Origin: Maricaulis parjimensis
GTDB lineage: Bacteria; Pseudomonadota; Alphaproteobacteria; Caulobacterales; Maricaulaceae
DNA: 64,000 nt
NCBI RefSeq assembly: GCF_016817355.1
Contig: NZ_JADOTT010000008.1
Location: 39,787-103,786 of the forward strand
Reading direction: 5' to 3'
Below are positions 48,695-56,093 of this stretch, one piece after another. How positions within the stretch are numbered: position 1 is the stretch's first letter; each line of letters starts with the position of its first letter. The notes under the pieces are model-generated. The model made no database searches. It saw only the letters and a program-made list of their open reading frames with translations, and was not told where the DNA came from. The translations under genes were made by a program, and so were the position numbers.

Positions 48695-49027
48695 ATGACA
48701 CCCAACCCCGTTCAGGCACCGGATGTCTTCCGGGCCATCGCTGATCCGACACGGCGCGCCATCCTGGGCTTGCTGGCCGAGCAGGCGCTGAGTGTGGGCG
48801 ATGTTGCAGAGCGGTTCGAGATGAGCCGGCCGGCGGTGGCCAAGCATCTCAAGGTGCTCAGCGATGGCGGGCTGGTGGAGGTGGAGGTTCGCGGGCGCAG
48901 CCGGATCAACCGGCTGAATGCAGCCCCGCTGGCGGATATTGCCGGCTGGCTCGCCCGGTTCGAAGGCTTCTGGGACGACAAACTGACGGCATTGAAACAG
49001 GAAGTGGAGGGTGAAAATGACCAGTGA
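48695..49027 (+). CDS. ArsR-family winged-helix repressor
   Basis: A 110-residue ArsR/SmtB regulator. 'DVFRAIADPTRRAILGLLAE' is the family opening, and the recognition region is 'LSVGDVAERFEMSRPAVAKH' with 'LKVLSDGGLVEVEVRGRSRI'. There are no Cys metal sites; this is the subgroup that pairs with SRPBCC (AHSA1) proteins. The ATG at 48695 follows GGAGGCGGGC. It overlaps the next gene by 11 bases and has two operators in its promoter, so it probably represses both genes in response to a ligand. Confidence 0.93.
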   Translation: MTPNPVQAPDVFRAIADPTRRAILGLLAEQALSVGDVAERFEMSRPAVAKHLKVLSDGGLVEVEVRGRSRINRLNAAPLADIAGWLARFEGFWDDKLTALKQEVEGENDQ

Positions 49028-49454
49028 AGCGATTGAGAAAAGCGTTTTGTTGAAGGCTCCGCCGGCACGGGTCTGGGCCTTTCTGACCGAGCCGGACTTG
49101 CTGGGCCGCTGGTTCCATCCTTCCGACCGGGCCCTGACCGAGCCGGGCCCCTATGTGTTCTGGAAGAATGCCGAGACCGAGGGGCAGCGCCATTGCTGGG
49201 GCGAGGTGCTGGAAGTCGAGCCGGGACGGCGACTGGTCTACACTTTCACCCATGAATGGCTGGGCGGGCATCCCACGCGCGTGGAATGGAGCCTGGAAGC
49301 GGTCGGCGAGGGGACGCGGTTGCGCCTGGTCCATGACGGATTTGCCGGCGCGCCGGTGGATAGTTTCGACTCCCTGTTCGGTCATGATGAGGGCTGGGGC
49401 GAGCACCTCACCACGCTGCGCAACCGGGTCGGCGTGCCGGAAACGGTGGCCTGA
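49017..49454 (+). CDS. SRPBCC (AHSA1-type) domain protein
   Basis: A 145-residue START-like fold protein with a hydrophobic pocket. 'IEKSVLLKAPPARVWAFLTE', 'LLGRWFHPSDRAL', 'EVLEVEPGRRLVYTFTHEW' and 'RLRLVHDGFAG' are the AHSA1 marks. The ATG at 49017 follows GGAGGGTG. It is coupled to the ArsR repressor. Such pairs are common and the SRPBCC member probably binds or degrades the small molecule that relieves repression; the ligand is unknown. Confidence 0.9.
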   Translation: MTSEAIEKSVLLKAPPARVWAFLTEPDLLGRWFHPSDRALTEPGPYVFWKNAETEGQRHCWGEVLEVEPGRRLVYTFTHEWLGGHPTRVEWSLEAVGEGTRLRLVHDGFAGAPVDSFDSLFGHDEGWGEHLTTLRNRVGVPETVA

Positions 49455-49518
49455 CCGGCAAAGGCTTGCGCCCGGGCGCGGGCTGATTAAGGTGCGGGGC
49501 GAAGTTGGGGAGGCGGAC

Positions 49519-50127
49519 ATGTCCCGCATTACAGGTCAGATCCTGGCCGGTCTCGCACTGGTTTGGGCGGGTGCCGGCATGGCGCAAGCGCAAGCCGTGG
49601 TCACCGCCTATTCGCGCATTGGCGATCACTGCACGGAACAGGCGTCGATGGACGAGCCGGTCGTGGAAATCCATTGCAATGGACGCGGTGGGTGGAAGAT
49701 CGTGGTGCATGCGTCCGAGCACGGGGCATTCATGACCTATCAGCACGGGGATGATCCCGCGTCCCAACCCTTGTATCCGCCCTCACTCGGCCTGTTCGGG
49801 CATTTCCATAACGTGCTGGAATGGCGGGAGATTCTGGGGTCGCCCTTTGCGACCATCCATCGCTATTACCACGAAACGCCGGAGGAAATGTCGGGGCGGC
49901 CGGACGAGACCTACCAGACGCTGATGGTGACAGCGCTGCGGCCGAACTCTGCGGATGCGGCCTGTGTGGTGGCCTTTATTGATGCGTCCGGACTGAGCGG
50001 GGCGAATGAGGTCGCGCGTGATGTGGCCGACCGGCTGTCACGCGGTTGGGATTGTGCGCTGGAACCGATCGTCTTTGATGCGGATACGCCCAGTGTCGAC
50101 GCTTATCTGAGCCGGTTCGGGCATTAG
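49519..50127 (+). CDS. exported hypothetical protein
   Basis: A 202-residue protein with a signal peptide (MSRITGQILAGLALVWAGAG, cleaved near AQA). The mature part has Cys in 'DHCTEQAS', 'IHCNGRGG', 'AACVVAFID' and 'WDCALEP', which could form two periplasmic disulfides. The C-terminal half ('TYQTLMVTALRPNSADAACV') is beta rich. No known family. GGGGAGG precedes the ATG at 49519. The downstream end overlaps a small ribbon-helix-helix gene by four bases at TTAG. Confidence 0.7.
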   Translation: MSRITGQILAGLALVWAGAGMAQAQAVVTAYSRIGDHCTEQASMDEPVVEIHCNGRGGWKIVVHASEHGAFMTYQHGDDPASQPLYPPSLGLFGHFHNVLEWREILGSPFATIHRYYHETPEEMSGRPDETYQTLMVTALRPNSADAACVVAFIDASGLSGANEVARDVADRLSRGWDCALEPIVFDADTPSVDAYLSRFGH

Positions 50128-50342
50128 GTTCCGGCTGAATTCGTCAGTCTTTTCAGAACAAAGACCCGCAGCGAGGAGGCCAGCGGCTCCTCGCCGCGTG
50201 CGATGTCGATGGCGCCGACAAGTCCGGCCAGACTGTCGCCCTGCTCGGCGGCAGCCCGATCGATCTCGGCCCAGAATTCCGGTTCCAGAGAGACGCTGGT
50301 GCGGTGACCGGCCAGGGAGAGGGAGCGTTTGACAAGCGGCAT
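50124..50342 (-). CDS. ribbon-helix-helix domain protein
   Basis: A 72-residue protein starting 'MPLVKRSLSLAGHRTSVSLE', then 'PEFWAEIDRAAAEQGDSLAG' and 'LVGAIDIARGEEPLASSLRV'. It matches the small alphaproteobacterial RHH family (often RHH_4), where the first strand 'HRTSVSLE' contacts DNA. It has no toxin partner next to it. It is divergent from the glycosylase gene, with 105 bases between the starts, and could regulate it or itself. Confidence 0.85.
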   Translation of the reverse strand: MPLVKRSLSLAGHRTSVSLEPEFWAEIDRAAAEQGDSLAGLVGAIDIARGEEPLASSLRVFVLKRLTNSAGT

Positions 50343-50447
50343 GGCGGCAGTTGAACCGGAGCGGGGACAGGCTGGCAAGTGAGGGCTTGCATGCCGCCTC
50401 CGGCTCGCCATATCGGTAGGGTCGCCAAGGCCCGGGGGAGAGCGGTC

Positions 50448-51116
50448 ATGAAATCCTTTGCACAGATCGAGGCCGAGGCCCGGGAACAGCATCCTGATCT
50501 GGACGCGCGTCTGGCCCAGCATGCCCCGCCGAAATCCGCGGCCGAACTGGCGGATATCCCCGATGATCGCTGGCTCTCCCTGATGACCCGCAGCGTCTTC
50601 CAGGCCGGTTTCGTGTGGAAGGTGATCGAGGCGAAATGGGACGGGTTCGAAGCAGCCTTCGACGGGTTCGACCCGGCCCGTGTGGCCTTCTATTCCGATG
50701 AGGATGTCGACCGGCTGCTGGGCGATGAGCGCATTGTCCGCAATGGCCAGAAGATCATGGCGACGATCGCGAATGCCGGATTTGTCAGCGATATCGCGAC
50801 GGAACATGGCGGGTTCGGACGTTTCATTGCCAGCTGGCCGGTCAGCGACCAGGCCGGCCTGTTGGATCTGTTCAAGACACGCGGGTCCCGCCTGGCCGGA
50901 ATGACGGGCCAGTATGTGCTGCGCTTTGCCGGCTGGGACGCCTGGATCCTGTCCAAGGATGTCTCGGCGGCCCTGGTGCGGGCGGGGATTGTCGACAAGC
51001 CGCCCACGTCGAAATCCGCGCTGGCGAAGGTGCAGGCGGCGTTTGATCAATGGCGGATGGAAAGTGGGAAGAGTCAGAGTGAAATCAGCCGGATCTTGGC
51101 GATGAGTGTGGGCTAA
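50448..51116 (+). CDS. DNA-3-methyladenine glycosylase I (Tag)-like protein
   Basis: A 222-residue member of the Tag fold. Family marks are 'RWLSLMTRSVFQAGFVWKVI', 'GFEAAFDGFDPARVAFYSDE' and 'DVDRLLGDERIVRNGQKIMA'. The Cys/His 'zinc snap' of E. coli Tag at both termini is absent, and the C-terminal block is replaced by 'RSRLAGMTGQYVLRFAGWDA' and a helix-turn-helix-like tail ('KSQSEISRILAMS'). It may be a distinct subfamily of base-excision enzymes or a non-canonical glycosylase. GGGGGAGAG precedes the ATG at 50448. Confidence 0.8.
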   Translation: MKSFAQIEAEAREQHPDLDARLAQHAPPKSAAELADIPDDRWLSLMTRSVFQAGFVWKVIEAKWDGFEAAFDGFDPARVAFYSDEDVDRLLGDERIVRNGQKIMATIANAGFVSDIATEHGGFGRFIASWPVSDQAGLLDLFKTRGSRLAGMTGQYVLRFAGWDAWILSKDVSAALVRAGIVDKPPTSKSALAKVQAAFDQWRMESGKSQSEISRILAMSVG

Positions 51117-51227
51117 ACCACTTCACACACATGTTAATTTCCCGGTTACCGGGAGTGCAGGAAAGTGTCGCGCATTTGAATGAAATGCTGCACGGTATCG
51201 TTACGAGACTGAAAAAGCAGGATGTTG

Positions 51228-51533
51228 ATGCGTCGCTGGCATAAGCCCGTGCCCCTGGAAATCAGATGGGCCGACGAGATTCCGGATACGCCCGGGGTCT
51301 GCGTCCTGCTGCGCAATTCCAAGGATATTTCCAGCGTGCTGAAAATCGGTCCGGCGCGATCCCTGCGGCGGATGTTCCAGCGCGAATGCCGCACGGATTA
51401 TACCGGCATGCCCGACCGGCCCGGGGCGATGATGTGGATGGAAAGCTGGGCGGACGCGGAAGAGGCTGCCCGCCTGATCGGCGAGTATCGCCGTCGCCAT
51501 GGCCGGGCACCGGTTCTGAACTCGCCCTACTGA
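51228..51533 (+). CDS. small protein with a degenerate GIY-YIG-like fold
   Basis: A 101-residue protein. 'IPDTPGVCVLLRNSKDISSV' then 'LKIGPARSLRRMFQRECRTD' has the spacing of the UvrC-type N-terminal GIY-YIG domain, with G-V-C for GIY and K-I-G for YIG and the Arg in place. 'MMWMESWADAEEAARLIGEY' occupies the position of the catalytic Glu helix, so Glu may be retained. The call is tentative. The start could also be the ATG at 51222. It converges with the DUF4169-like gene with a seven-base overlap. Confidence 0.55.
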   Translation: MRRWHKPVPLEIRWADEIPDTPGVCVLLRNSKDISSVLKIGPARSLRRMFQRECRTDYTGMPDRPGAMMWMESWADAEEAARLIGEYRRRHGRAPVLNSPY

Positions 51534-51736
51534 TTATCCCCGTCGTCCGGCGAGGATTTATCCTCACGGCGATGCGCCTCCACCCGTTTCTTCGCCAGAT
51601 CCTGACGCGCCTTGGCCAGATCGCTGACCGCTTTCGGCGTGCCGTGGGCAATGCGATTGGCCTCGGCGGTCTTCGCCTTGTCCTCGCGCTGTTTGCGCTT
51701 GCGGTATTGGCGCAGATTGATCGGTTTGCTGGTCAT
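51527..51736 (-). CDS. small DUF4169-like protein
   Basis: A 69-residue, very basic, helical protein: 'MTSKPINLRQYRKRKQREDK', 'AKTAEANRIAHGTPKAVSDL' and 'AKARQDLAKKRVEAHRREDK'. This is the pattern of the short alphaproteobacterial DUF4169 proteins (I-N-L-R-x-x-R-K near the start). Function unknown. It is convergent with the gene at 51228 and divergent from the S41-like protease gene. Confidence 0.8.
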   Translation of the reverse strand: MTSKPINLRQYRKRKQREDKAKTAEANRIAHGTPKAVSDLAKARQDLAKKRVEAHRREDKSSPDDGDNQ

Positions 51737-51824
51737 GTCAGGGCGCTCTTGCAGGTCCGGCGCATCCGTTCGGGTGCGCCCGGGCATCCCAAGCCTAAAC
51801 CGTGATCGGGCTGGGGAGAAGTAC

Positions 51825-53261
51825 ATGCTGCGCAAGGTATTCCGTTTTCTGGGCACGCCCTTCCGGGTGATCCCCTGGTATGTGTGGCTGGCCGCGCTCG
51901 CCGTGGCGGCCTGGTTCGGCCGGACCATTCTGGTGATCATTGCGACGATCATCGCCTTTCACCCGATCCCGGTGCCGCCACTCTTCCAGGGCGATCCGGA
52001 CAGTGTCGCCGAGGCGCGGCTGCAGGATCTGGAGCATTTCAACCATGTCCGGCGCAATGAGCGTTCGATGACACCGCAGATGCGGGCGCGGTTTGATGAC
52101 CGGGTCGCCGCGCTGAGGGCGCAGGTGGAGACGCTGAGCGATGCCGAATTCATGCTGGGTCTGGCCCGCGCGCAGGCGGTGATCGACAATGGGCATTCCA
52201 ATGCGTCGGTGACGCGGATGGTCGCAAGGTTTGACCGTCTGCCGATGCGCTTTGCCGATATGGCCGGCGAGGTTCGCATCCTGCGGGCGCGCGGCGAGGC
52301 GGCGGAATTGCTGGGTGCCCGGCTGGACGCGATCAATGGTGTGCCGGCCGCCCAGGCGCTGGCCCGGTTCCGCGACACGCTGGGCGGAAATGACGCCTTC
52401 GCGGCGACAATCCTGCCGGCCTATCTGGATGCGCCGGACTTCCTGGCAGCGGTCGGGATCGGTGCGGCGGAGGCGCCGGTTGTCCTGGACCTGACCCTGG
52501 TCAGCGGCGAGCGCGCACAGGTGCCGCTGGCGGCGGAACCGGCCGATGCAGATGCCCCGCGTGCCTATCCCGGTGATCTGCCCCAGCCCTGGGTGATCGC
52601 GGAGGACTGGCAGGTCGTGCAGCCGCAGGGCGCACCGCTTTACCTGCAGCACGCCGATCGCGGCTATTGGATGGAGCGGATCGCGGGCGGGGAAATCGCC
52701 TATGTCAGCCTGCGCACCAATTTCGACGATGACAGTGGCGAAAGCCTGCAGGATTTCGCGGCGCGGATCGAGGCCGAACTGGCCGCCAATCCGCCGCGTG
52801 CCATCCTCGTCGATCAGCGCTTTTCCGGTGGCGGTGATCTGACCCGGACCCATGCGCTGATGTCCGCCCTGCCGGAACTGACCGAGGGCCGTGTCTATCA
52901 TCTGGTCTCGGCCAACACTTTCTCCGCAGCGATCGTCAATCTGGCCTCCACCGAGGAAGTGGCGCCGGAACGCACTCTTCTGGTGGGCGAGCCGATTGGT
53001 GACCGTCTGCAATTCTGGGCAGAGGGCTGGACCTTCAATCTGCCGAATTCGGGCTTCCGGGCGCGCTATTCCACCGGCTTCTATGACCTGCAGAATGGCT
53101 GTGAGGGCCTGTTCCGCTGCCATTGGGGCAGTTTGCACATCTTCCCCATCCTGGTGGAGGATCTGGACATTGATGTTGCCGCGCCTCTGACCTTCGAAGC
53201 GTTTGCGGCCGGCCGTGATCCGGCGCTGGAGGCGGTGCTGGCGATGGAGGGGGTGGAGTAG
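51825..53261 (+). CDS. membrane-anchored S41-family peptidase-like protein
   Basis: A 478-residue protein. The ATG at 51825 follows GGGGAGAAG. The N-terminus has a membrane segment 'PWYVWLAALAVAAWFGRTIL' (about residues 17-37) with the bulk probably periplasmic. A helical domain is followed by a PDZ-like part ('ARLDAINGVPAAQALARFRD'). The C-terminal S41 core has 'RAILVDQRFSGGGDLTRTHA' and 'HLVSANTFSAAIVNLAST', where the Ser of TFSAA matches the tail-specific protease nucleophile, and 'TLLVGEPIGDRLQFWAEGW'. The catalytic Lys is not obvious, so activity is uncertain. A strong terminator follows. Confidence 0.8.
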   Translation: MLRKVFRFLGTPFRVIPWYVWLAALAVAAWFGRTILVIIATIIAFHPIPVPPLFQGDPDSVAEARLQDLEHFNHVRRNERSMTPQMRARFDDRVAALRAQVETLSDAEFMLGLARAQAVIDNGHSNASVTRMVARFDRLPMRFADMAGEVRILRARGEAAELLGARLDAINGVPAAQALARFRDTLGGNDAFAATILPAYLDAPDFLAAVGIGAAEAPVVLDLTLVSGERAQVPLAAEPADADAPRAYPGDLPQPWVIAEDWQVVQPQGAPLYLQHADRGYWMERIAGGEIAYVSLRTNFDDDSGESLQDFAARIEAELAANPPRAILVDQRFSGGGDLTRTHALMSALPELTEGRVYHLVSANTFSAAIVNLASTEEVAPERTLLVGEPIGDRLQFWAEGWTFNLPNSGFRARYSTGFYDLQNGCEGLFRCHWGSLHIFPILVEDLDIDVAAPLTFEAFAAGRDPALEAVLAMEGVE

Positions 53262-53274
53262 CCGGCCACGAAAA

Positions 53275-53309
53275 AAGGCGCGCCGGAGAAACCGGCGCGC
53301 CTTCTTTTT
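53275..53309. terminator. bidirectional terminator between the S41-like gene and fumC
   Basis: A 12-bp perfect stem (53275-53286 with 53292-53303), AGAAA loop, flanked by A-run on the left and CTTTTT on the right. It can stop transcription from both convergent genes. Confidence 0.93.
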
Positions 53310-53326
53310 GAGGGTGGTGAAAAACC

Positions 53327-54721
53327 CTAGTCCTTCGGGCCCAGCATGTTTTCCGGGCGAACAATGCTGTCGAATTGTTCTTCGGTGACGAAGCCGAGTT
53401 TGACGGCCTCTTCGCGCAGGGTGGTGCCGTTCTTGTGGGCGGTCTTGGCGACGATGGTGGCATTGTCATAGCCGATCGTCGAGTTGAGCGCGGTGACCAG
53501 CATGAGGGAGCGTTCCATCAGCTGGCGGATATTGTCCTCGCGGGCCTCGATGCCGACGACACATTTCTCGGTGAAAGTGTTGGCGCTGTCGGCCAGGAGT
53601 CGGATCGACTGCAGGACATTGTAGATGATGACCGGCTTGTAGACATTGAGCTCGAAATGGCCCTGGGAGCCGGCGAAGCTCACCGTCGTGTTATTGCCCA
53701 TCACCTGGGAGCAGACCATGGTCATGGCTTCGCACTGGGTCGGGTTCACCTTGCCCGGCATGATCGAGGAGCCCGGCTCGTTTTCCGGCAGGGCCAGCTC
53801 GCCCAGACCCGAACGCGGGCCGGAGCCCAGGAGGCGGATGTCATTGGCGATCTTGAACAGGGAGACGGCGGCCGAGTTGAGCGCGCCATGGGCTTCCACC
53901 AGGGCGTCCTTGGTGGCCAGGGCCTCGAACTTGTTGGGGGCGGTGACGAAGGGAAGCTTGGTGAAGCCGGCGACTTCCTCGGCGAAGGCTTCGGCGAAAC
54001 CCTTCTTGGTGTTCAGACCGGTGCCGACGGCAGTGCCGCCCTGGGCCAACTCGCACAGGGCGGGCAGGGTGGCCTCGATGCGGCGGATCGCATTCTTGAC
54101 CATGGCGACATAGCCGGAGAATTCCTGGCCCAGCGTCAGCGGCGTGGCGTCCTGGGTGTGGGTGCGGCCGATCTTGATGATGTGTTTGAAGGCCTGCGAC
54201 TTGTCGTTGAGGGCATTGTGCAGGGTCTGCAGGGCCGGGATCAGGCTGTGCGAGATCTCCTCGGCGGCGGCGATATGCATGGCCGTCGGGAAGGTGTCGT
54301 TGGAGGACTGGGACCGGTTCACATGGTCGTTCGGGTGGATCGGATCCTTGGAGCCGACCACGCCGCCGAGCATCTGGATGGCGCGGTTGGAGACCACCTC
54401 ATTGGTGTTCATGTTGGACTGCGTGCCCGAGCCGGTCTGCCAGACGGAGAGCGGGAAATGGTCGTCCAGCTTGCCTTCGGCAACCTCCAGCGCGGCGGCG
54501 GCAATGGCGTCGGCATATTCCGCTTCCATATTGTCCAGGCGCTTATTGGCGAGGGCGGCGGAACGCTTGACGATGCCCAGGGCGCGGATCAGTGGTTTGG
54601 GCATGGTTTCCGTGCCGATCGGGAAATTGATCAGCGAGCGGGCGGTCTGGGCGCCGAAGAGTTTGTCGGCGGGTACTTCAAGCGGTCCGAAGCTGTCGGT
54701 CTCGGTGCGCATCTCGCTCAT
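53327..54721 (-). CDS. fumC: fumarate hydratase class II
   Basis: A 464-residue class II fumarase, an iron-free TCA enzyme converting fumarate to malate. '[20 protein letters not shown]' opens the fold. '[20 protein letters not shown]' and '[20 protein letters not shown]' contain the substrate-binding Thr, Asn and His, and the signature '[20 protein letters not shown]' lies near residue 318. Full length, no defects. It is divergent from the RusA-like gene, with 40 bases between the starts. Confidence 0.97.
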   Translation of the reverse strand: MSEMRTETDSFGPLEVPADKLFGAQTARSLINFPIGTETMPKPLIRALGIVKRSAALANKRLDNMEAEYADAIAAAALEVAEGKLDDHFPLSVWQTGSGTQSNMNTNEVVSNRAIQMLGGVVGSKDPIHPNDHVNRSQSSNDTFPTAMHIAAAEEISHSLIPALQTLHNALNDKSQAFKHIIKIGRTHTQDATPLTLGQEFSGYVAMVKNAIRRIEATLPALCELAQGGTAVGTGLNTKKGFAEAFAEEVAGFTKLPFVTAPNKFEALATKDALVEAHGALNSAAVSLFKIANDIRLLGSGPRSGLGELALPENEPGSSIMPGKVNPTQCEAMTMVCSQVMGNNTTVSFAGSQGHFELNVYKPVIIYNVLQSIRLLADSANTFTEKCVVGIEAREDNIRQLMERSLMLVTALNSTIGYDNATIVAKTAHKNGTTLREEAVKLGFVTEEQFDSIVRPENMLGPKD

Positions 54722-54761
54722 CAGGGGAGGCTCCTTGCAGCCCGCTGCGTGCGGGGGGTAG

Positions 54762-55244
54762 ATGGTGAAGATCGAGTCGAACGTGTATCACTCGGACATG
54801 ATGGATCAAGCAGGCGATGCGCTTCGCCAGGGTCGGACGGGCAAATCCCGGACCCAAGGGGGGCTGGCGCAAAACTGGACAGGACGCGGGAAGGTTCAGG
54901 CACTGATGTCTGGCGACGAACTCAATTTGCGCGTTGACGCGGTGACCACGCAGACGCGCCGGTTCAAATCCCTGATCGGGGAATTCTTCCGTCTGGAATT
55001 CAAGCGCGCGCGCCCGAAATGGGGCCCGTATGAAGTCTCCATCGAGATCCAGCGCACCCCGGACAGCCCCACCCACGACGTCGACAATGTCGCCAAGGCC
55101 GTGCTCGACGCGCTCACCGGCGTGGTCTTCCATGATGACAGCCAGGTGGAACGCCTCCTGGTGACCAAGGTGGAAGGCGACCGCCCGCGGATCTGTGTGA
55201 CGGCGCGGCCGATGCGTGAGGTGAGGGTGCTGGAGGAGGCTTAG
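54762..55244 (+). CDS. RusA-like Holliday-junction resolvase family protein
   Basis: A 160-residue protein whose C-terminal 100 residues match RusA: '[20 protein letters not shown]', '[20 protein letters not shown]', '[16 protein letters not shown]'. The acidic positions 'DVDN' and 'HDDSQ' are the metal-binding Asp of this family. The N-terminal 45 residues (basic, '[16 protein letters not shown]') are extra. RusA proteins cut four-way junctions and are usually phage-borne. Here it lies 355 bases upstream of the GTA cluster on the same strand, separated by repeats. The ATG at 54762 follows GGGGGGTAG. Confidence 0.82.
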   Translation: MVKIESNVYHSDMMDQAGDALRQGRTGKSRTQGGLAQNWTGRGKVQALMSGDELNLRVDAVTTQTRRFKSLIGEFFRLEFKRARPKWGPYEVSIEIQRTPDSPTHDVDNVAKAVLDALTGVVFHDDSQVERLLVTKVEGDRPRICVTARPMREVRVLEEA

Positions 55245-55598
55245 GTTTCTTTCGCTTGATGGGGAAAGCGCGTTGCGCTTTCGGGCTCTTGTCAGGTCAC
55301 CCACTCCACCATTGCTGCGCAATGGTCCCCCTCGCCCATCAAGGGCGAGGATGATCCTGAGCTCGTACGTTCCATTTTTCCCGGACGCGCGGCAGCGCGT
55401 TCCGGGATCGGCTTTCATCTCACCGCTTGAAGAAATCGGTCGGTTGGCCCCGGAACTTCGTCCGGGGAAAATGCTTATTGGGGGGATAGTTTAGCGCTTG
55501 TCCTCCTGGTCGCCGAAAACTTCTCCAATCTCCCCAATCCCTTCCCGCAAACCCGCCACAAGAAATCCGACCGTCCCGGCGGGACGGTAGAGTTGGGC
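55245..55598. other. intergenic region of hairpins and repeats upstream of the GTA cluster
   Basis: No gene. In order it holds GAAAGCGC-GTT-GCGCTTTC (55264-55282), CCATTGCTGCGCAATGG (about 55309-55325), CTCGCCC-ATCAA-GGGCGAG (55331-55349), the composite family A repeat (55373-55473), and a pyrimidine-rich stretch ending in CCGTCCCGGCGGGACGG (55571-55587) just before the first GTA gene. The GTA promoter should lie in the last 120 bases; I cannot point to a convincing -35/-10 pair. Confidence 0.7.
55373..55473. repeat. composite palindromic repeat, family A, element 2
   Basis: CATTTTTCCCGGACGCGCGG (from 55373) pairs with the end of TTGGCCCCGGAACTTCGTCC plus GGGGAAAATG (to 55473). It has the same two-half design as the element at 41384-41505, with different spacer sequence. 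Confidence 0.88.
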
Positions 55599-56093
55599 AT
55601 GGTCGGAAAAGAGCGAAAGAGGCGGCCCTCGGATGGTGAGTGGCTGCCCTGGTGGTTCCTCTCCCAAGCGGGATGGAGCGACAAGGAGATAGCGGAGCTT
55701 CGCGGCATGGAAGTGCCCTCGGTCCGCAATCGGTTGAAGGCATTTCCAAACTTGCCGGTGGCGCGGCTGTTTGCCGAGGAGGTGAATAAGCTCTGCCAGG
55801 GCGTGCAGGGGCTCATTCTCCTCGGCCGGATGGACGAGGTGGAAGAGGCGTTCGCGAAGCTGGAATGGCTCGACAAGGTGAGACGCAAACAGGAGGCGCT
55901 CGTGGACAGCAATGAGATCAAGGCGCTGCCGGCTCCGTCCGGGGACGTGCAGGAGGGTGAGAGTGCAGCCGAAGAAGAAGCCAGACTCAGAGCTGAAATC
56001 CTCGACCGAATTGAGCGTCAGGCAGTTCGCTTTGGATTTGAAGAAGAACTTCGCGCCCTTGACGCTGGAGATGTTGAGAGAGGCCAGGGCTGA
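55599..56093 (+). CDS. GTA small terminase-like protein (gp1 position)
   Basis: A 164-residue protein at the head of the GTA cluster. The helix-turn-helix-like 'SQAGWSDKEIAELRGMEVPS' with 'VRNRLKAFPNLPVARLFAEE' suits a DNA-recognising small terminase. A helical middle and an acidic C-terminus ('GDVQEGESAAEEEARLRAEI') follow. It is longer than the roughly 100-residue gp1 I recall for Rhodobacter GTA. Assignment rests on position before the large terminase, with which it overlaps by 131 bases. In GTAs this subunit gives headful packaging with little sequence specificity. Confidence 0.7.
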   Translation: MVGKERKRRPSDGEWLPWWFLSQAGWSDKEIAELRGMEVPSVRNRLKAFPNLPVARLFAEEVNKLCQGVQGLILLGRMDEVEEAFAKLEWLDKVRRKQEALVDSNEIKALPAPSGDVQEGESAAEEEARLRAEILDRIERQAVRFGFEEELRALDAGDVERGQG

